A program made the translations under genes and the position numbers. The notes under the pieces are model-generated. The model was given only the letters and a program-made list of their open reading frames with translations, ran no database searches and had not been told where the DNA came from. Shown here piece by piece: positions 60,336 through 64,000 of a DNA stretch of 64,000 nucleotides. The stretch's first letter is position 1; each line of letters begins with the position of its first letter. This stretch comes from Megalonaias nervosa (taxonomy: Eukaryota > Mollusca > Bivalvia > Unionida > Unionidae): positions 1-64,000 of the forward strand of contig JAECUM010093736.1 in assembly GCA_016617855.1 (NCBI GenBank), read 5' to 3'.

Positions 60336-62483
60336 TACAGCTTGAAGCAGAGGAAGATCAGAGTACATCATGCACGCTCTGTGGAAAACACTTTAGCACT
60401 CAGAATGCCTACCAAAACCACGTTAATTCAAAAAAACACCGTGATGCTGAGAGCAAACAGTTGGAAAAACCACAGCAGGAAGTGGATGAAATGAATAAGA
60501 AGAACACAGAAAAGGCCATAATTGATGCAGCCAATTTATCCTTGAAGACTCGGATGCAGGATGCAGCTGAATCAGAAGGCTCAAGTCAGCAACCATCCAG
60601 AGTACAAACCAGAAAACATAGTAAACATGGATTTTTTTATGCCCCAACTGCAGTAGTAGAACAGGGCAATTATATTGTTTTGCTGCTGTCTGTATTTGTG
60701 TATGTGTGTGTATGTATGTATGTATGTATGTATGTATGTATGTATATATGTACAAAATCCATTTTAGGGCCATATGAAAAATCTATTTAGTCCTGAAAGT
60801 TTACATACTTGATGATTATAAGTAGATCTCCTGATTTGTTTTCAGGTTTCTTTTAAAAACAGATATATAATGTTTTTGGACTTAAAACTCATTGGATAAA
60901 ATCCATCTTGACATGAGTAAGCAAAATCCACTTCAGATAGACATATGAAAATTGGAAGGCATATTTGTTTTCATATGTGGATGACCTATTTTAGATTTTT
61001 ACCATTTTTGAACGTTTTTGGACATTATGTTTTATTTTAAACAAAAGCCTTGAAAAAATACAGGCAGTAGACAAATTAAATTTAGTTGGCATGTTTGTAA
61101 CAATATGTTGATGACATTCATGCCATTTTACCCATTTTTAAATATTTTTTTTTAATTTGTTTAAGTTTTGGAACATTGTCAAACCAATTAATCAAACACC
61201 AATTAAGCCAGACAAATAAAATTTGTCTAGAATATTTGCCTGTGTATATAAATTATATATTCATGCCATTACAGAAATCATTCAATTTTTTATGCTGTGT
61301 TTAAATTTTTGGGACTTGTTTTTAAAACCCTTGTTGGCAAGACTGAGCAAAATCACATGATGCAGGCAGATTAAATTCTGTTTGCATGTTATGACTGAAT
61401 ATGCCATTGACTTAATTATGCCTCAATATATCGATGACCTAATTATGTCTGAATGTGTCGATGACCTAATTGTGCCGGAATGTTGATGGCCTAATTGTGT
61501 CTCAATATGTTGATGACCTAGATTTGTCTGAATTTGTAAATGACCTAATTATGCCTGAATATGGTGATGACCTAATTATGTCTGAATCTGCTGATGACCT
61601 AATTATGCCTGAATATGTTGACGACCTAATTATGCCTAAATTTGTCAGTGACCTAATTATGTTTGAATATGTTGATAACCTAATTATGTCTGAATATTGT
61701 GATCACCTAATTATGTATGCATATGTTGATGACCTAATTATGTCTAAATCTGTTGATGACCTAATTATATCTGAATATGTCTATGACCTAATTATGTATA
61801 AATCTGCAAGTGACCTAATTATGTCTGAATATGGTGATGACCTAATTATATCTGAATATGGTGCTGACCTAATTATGTCTGAATATGGTGATAACCCAAG
61901 TATGTCTGAATATGGTGATGACCTAATTATGTCTAAAGATGGTGATGACCCAATTATGTCTGAATATGGTGATGACCTAATTGTATCTGAATATTGTGAT
62001 GACCTAATTGTGTCTGAATATGATCCTTTATGTAACATGGCCATATAACATGGATATGGTCATGGATTCCATTTGTTTGGATGAATATTCATTTGATGTT
62101 GCAGGTTGTCACTATATGCAGGTGCTTGCTAGACCAAGTTCGACTAATTCAGAAAACCCTTCAGTGTAAGGAACACCTGTTGCTAAAGAATGCAGTTTCC
62201 TTTAAACATTTTTCCTGGACAGGCTTTACTGTTATTGTTTTGTATATTCCAGCCACAGGAAGTACTGAAGCTAAGGATGCTGAGGTGGCAGGGGAGAGTG
62301 GTTCAGATGCAGAGTCTGTAGAGAGCTGGGAGGGGGAGGCACTTGGGATAGAGGAATGTCTCTTCTGTTCCTATGTCAGCAAGACACTAGAGGACAATGT
62401 CAAACATATGACCACAAAACACTCCTTCTTTCTTCCTGATGCAGAGTATATTGTGGATCTTGAGGGACTTATTTCTTATCTGG
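55530..62483 (+). CDS. ZNF622: ZNF622 (REI1-like 60S maturation factor), 5' part, continues beyond window
   Basis: Exons 55530-55703, 60341-60620 and 62253-62483, with phases 0, 1 and 1. ZNF622 is the animal homologue of yeast Rei1/Reh1, a cytoplasmic protein that binds the pre-60S subunit near the exit tunnel and helps release late factors. The N-terminus 'FTCISCRVAFLDAETQ' and 'HYKTDWHRYNLKRKVAELP' is diagnostic. A U1-like finger in exon 1, a second in exon 2 ('CTLCGKHF' with 'HVNSKKH') and a third in exon 3 ('CLFCSYVSKTLEDNVKHM') are in the family order. The Trp/Gln-rich linker expected between the second and third fingers of the human protein is not seen, so a small exon may have been missed or the linker is short. 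The C-terminal half lies to the right of the window. Confidence 0.9.
55830..55935. repeat. About 42-bp tandem repeat in ZNF622 intron
   Basis: Three units of 'aacatgtagaaatgatttga'. From 55940 to 57340 the only other item is a SINE relic. Confidence 0.8.
56655..56865 (-). mobile_element. tRNA-derived SINE, family 3, decayed
   Basis: On the minus strand, 'TAGCTCAGTGTTC' and 'GGATTTGATTCCC' give A and B boxes, and 'gctaagacactt' matches the copy near 3035. It lies in the first visible ZNF622 intron. The limits are approximate. Confidence 0.5.
57346..57392. repeat. (GT)n microsatellite
   Basis: About 23 GT units in the first visible ZNF622 intron. Confidence 0.96.
57600..57945. repeat. 38-bp minisatellite, about eight units
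   Basis: The unit contains 'actgcatttttgacaaactt' and 'gaatcattgtacaactgt'. Confidence 0.9.
58975..59180 (-). repeat. Dispersed element, partial inverted copy 3
   Basis: 'gggaaataaattat' and 'acaaagcttgttggctt' correspond to the reverse complement of the part near 54590-54620. The limits are approximate. Confidence 0.4.
59325..59915. repeat. About 23-bp minisatellite, about 25 units
   Basis: 'agactacatatagacatgac' with many variants. The stretch 57950-58970 shows no gene. Confidence 0.9.
60228..60338. repeat. (ATT)n microsatellite abutting ZNF622 exon 2
   Basis: Two ATT blocks with a short interruption, the second ending within the splice acceptor region of exon 2. Confidence 0.95.
60341..60620 (+). 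CDS. ZNF622: ZNF622 exon 2
   Basis: The acceptor 'ttatttacag' sits directly behind a long ATT repeat. 93 codons plus one base. It encodes the second finger (Cys-x2-Cys ... His-x5-His) and a Glu/Lys-rich helix 'EVDEMNKKNTEKAI', which parallels the 'MNEKNLEKG' of the human protein. The donor is uncertain: GTAAAC after 60620 and GTCAGC after 60584 both leave phase 1, which the next exon needs; I prefer the first. Confidence 0.82.
60700..60750. repeat. (ATGT)n microsatellite
   Basis: Starts about 80 bp past the exon 2 donor. The intron from 60780 to 61380 shows nothing else. Confidence 0.95.
61380..62035. repeat. 27-bp minisatellite, about 23 units
   Basis: The unit contains 'gacctaattatgtctgaata' plus 'tggtgat'. 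Its length, a multiple of three, lets a frame of about 190 codons ('YGDDLIMSE' repeats) run through. I do not regard it as a gene. Confidence 0.92.
62253..62483 (+). CDS. ZNF622: ZNF622 exon 3
   Basis: Acceptor 'tgtatattccag', two bases finishing a codon, then an acidic Ser/Glu stretch ('SDAESVESWEGE') and the third finger 'CLFCSYVSK' with 'HMTTKHSFFLPDAEY', 'VDLEGLISYLG'. This matches the 'HMTKDHSFFIPD' and 'IKYLG' block of the human protein. The donor is 'CTGG|GTCAGT', phase 1. A 29-bp minisatellite starts inside the exon's last codons. Confidence 0.88.
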
Positions 62484-63180
62484 GTCAGTCAGATACAATG
62501 CATTTTATTTCTTATCTGGGGCAGTGAGATACAAGATATTTAATCTGGGGCAGTGAAATGCAAAGTATTTTATCTAGGTCAGTCAGATGCAAAGTATTTT
62601 ATATCCTATCTGGGTCAGTGAGATACAAAGTATTTAATCTGGGGCAGTGAGATACAAAGTATTTAATCTGGGTCAATGAGATACAAAGTATTTTATCTGG
62701 GTCAATGAGATACAAAGTATTTTATATCCTATCTGGGTCAGTGAGATACAAAGTATTTAATCTGGGTCAGTGAGATACAAAGTATTTAATCTGGGTCAAT
62801 GAGATACAAAGTATTTTATATCCTATCTGGGTCAGTGAGATACAAAGTATTTAATCTGGGTCAATGAGATACAAAGTATTTAATCTGGGTCGATGAGATA
62901 CAAAGTATTTTATATCCTATCTGGGTCAGTGAGGTACAAAGTATTTAATCTGGGTCAATGAGATACAAAGTATTTTATCTGCGGCAGTCAGATGCAAAAT
63001 ATTTTATCTGGGGCAGACAGATACAAAGTATTGTTTCTTATCTGGGGCAGTCAGATACAAAAGTGTTGTATCTCAGAGCTGCTTTGGTCAGATATAAATC
63101 ATTTTATCTCTTATCTGGGTTGGTCAGATATAAATCATTTTATCTCTTATCTGGGTCAGACAGATACAAAGTATTTTATT
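62462..63180. repeat. About 29-bp minisatellite starting inside ZNF622 exon 3
   Basis: More than twenty units containing 'ttatctgggtcagtgagata'. The first unit includes the last codons and splice donor of exon 3. Confidence 0.9.
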
Positions 63181-63829
63181 TGTACTCCTACCAGACTCAG
63201 TGGAGGTGAATATTGGTATCTGCTTGAATACCACACATGTCAACCAGGGGTCATGCTTCCAGGAACTAAGTCACCTGAAAAAAAGGTTATTGCTACCTGA
63301 AAAGTGATACTGATTGGATGGATATCTGGATGTATTGTAGTATTTGTCCTTTGTTTGGACCATCAGAGAAATTGATTGTGAAAGATAATTTTTATGTGAA
63401 TAGGTTCCTTTAAGCAAGAGATCACTATTTTTGCATTGATCCAATTAATGGTCTCTGTTGATATTGTCTTGAAGGTCAGAATATATTTTAAGTTAACTAT
63501 AATAATGTGATGTTTAATTTTTTATTTGATTTAAGTTTTCTTCACTTCACTGATAAACATAGAAGGTATTTGCCATATCCATTTTTGGAAAATCTCTGAT
63601 AGATAAGACCAAATGTTTTAAATGTAACTCCCTAAAAAGCAAGTAATCGCAGCAATGGTTTAAACGTCTTGCAGATTAATATGCATTTATAGTTTTAAAT
63701 AAATATTCCTAATGTGTACAAATTTTCTTGAAAATATGTTTTTCAGAATTAAAGTAGAATTATGCTTTGAATGGAAAATTTGAGACCTTGTAACATCAAG
63801 CATTTTATTTAATATCCAGCACTGTAAGC

Positions 63830-64000
63830 ACTGTGATACTTACAGCCCGCACTGTAATGATGGTTGATACTTACAGCCCGCACTGTAATGATGGTAGATA
63901 CTTACAGCCCACACTGTAATGATGGTTGATACTTACAGCCCACACTGTAATGATGGTTGATACTTATAGCCCACACTGTAATGATGGTTGATACTTATAA
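63830..64000. repeat. 31-bp minisatellite running off the window
   Basis: At least five units of 'acttacagcccgcactgtaa' plus 'tgatggttgat'. The stretch 63190-63820 before it shows no exon. Confidence 0.9.

Noticed and set aside
61470..62048. 192-codon frame of YGDDLIMSE-type repeats
   Set aside because: Minisatellite by-product in an intron of ZNF622; kept only as a repeat.

Overview
This is a 64 kb window of an AT-rich invertebrate nuclear genome, most probably a mollusc. The pointers are spliceosomal genes with long introns, tRNA-derived SINEs of the type common in molluscs, a DIRS-like and an L2/CR1-like retroelement, a pogo/Tigger DNA transposon, and dispersed repeats whose wording ('atggccaccat', 'gtctagttggtcctaaatg', 'aaggtcaaggtca') is familiar from molluscan intergenic DNA. 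No species can be named from the sequence alone. No prokaryotic, organellar or viral gene is visible.

Three host genes are supported. (1) Positions 3419 to 35708, plus strand: the 3' part of a multi-exon zinc-finger gene that I do not recognise. It has one long Lys/Glu/Gln-rich exon, four exons that each encode a matched pair of C2H2 fingers plus a '[FY][ILV][DN]PG' signature, and an acidic last exon with repeated 'FICIDEI' motifs. Every visible intron junction is phase 1, so each exon is a symmetric cassette. The 5' end lies outside or is not recognisable. (2) Positions 45776 to 52789, minus strand: a complete four-exon RPL37A (eL43), 92 residues, with a start-codon-only first coding exon and a probable TOP-type transcription start. 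(3) From 55530, plus strand, running off the right edge: ZNF622 (the REI1/Reh1 homologue, a cytoplasmic 60S maturation factor), three exons visible. RPL37A and ZNF622 are head to head; both serve the large ribosomal subunit.

Layout: 1-2400, 28-bp minisatellite and DIRS-like debris; 3.4-25.5 kb, zinc-finger exons separated by introns full of SINEs and minisatellites (including a 3 kb array at 13-16 kb and a 27-bp array at 16.3-17.0 kb); 26.3-28.3 kb, broken L2/CR1-like retroelement inside a minisatellite; 30.0-31.5 kb, Tigger element; 35.2-36.6 kb, terminal zinc-finger exon with a tandem duplicate of its end and 3' UTR; 39.6-44.7 kb, dispersed repeats in inverted arrangement; 45.7-52.8 kb, RPL37A; 55.5 kb to the end, ZNF622 with minisatellites pressed against its exons.

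The best candidate for something undescribed is the cassette zinc-finger gene. The second is the overall pattern of more than twenty unrelated minisatellites, some of which have grown out of recognisable sequence (a transposon segment, an exon/intron boundary). Exon limits were read by eye from frame, splice signals and homology; no expression data were used.
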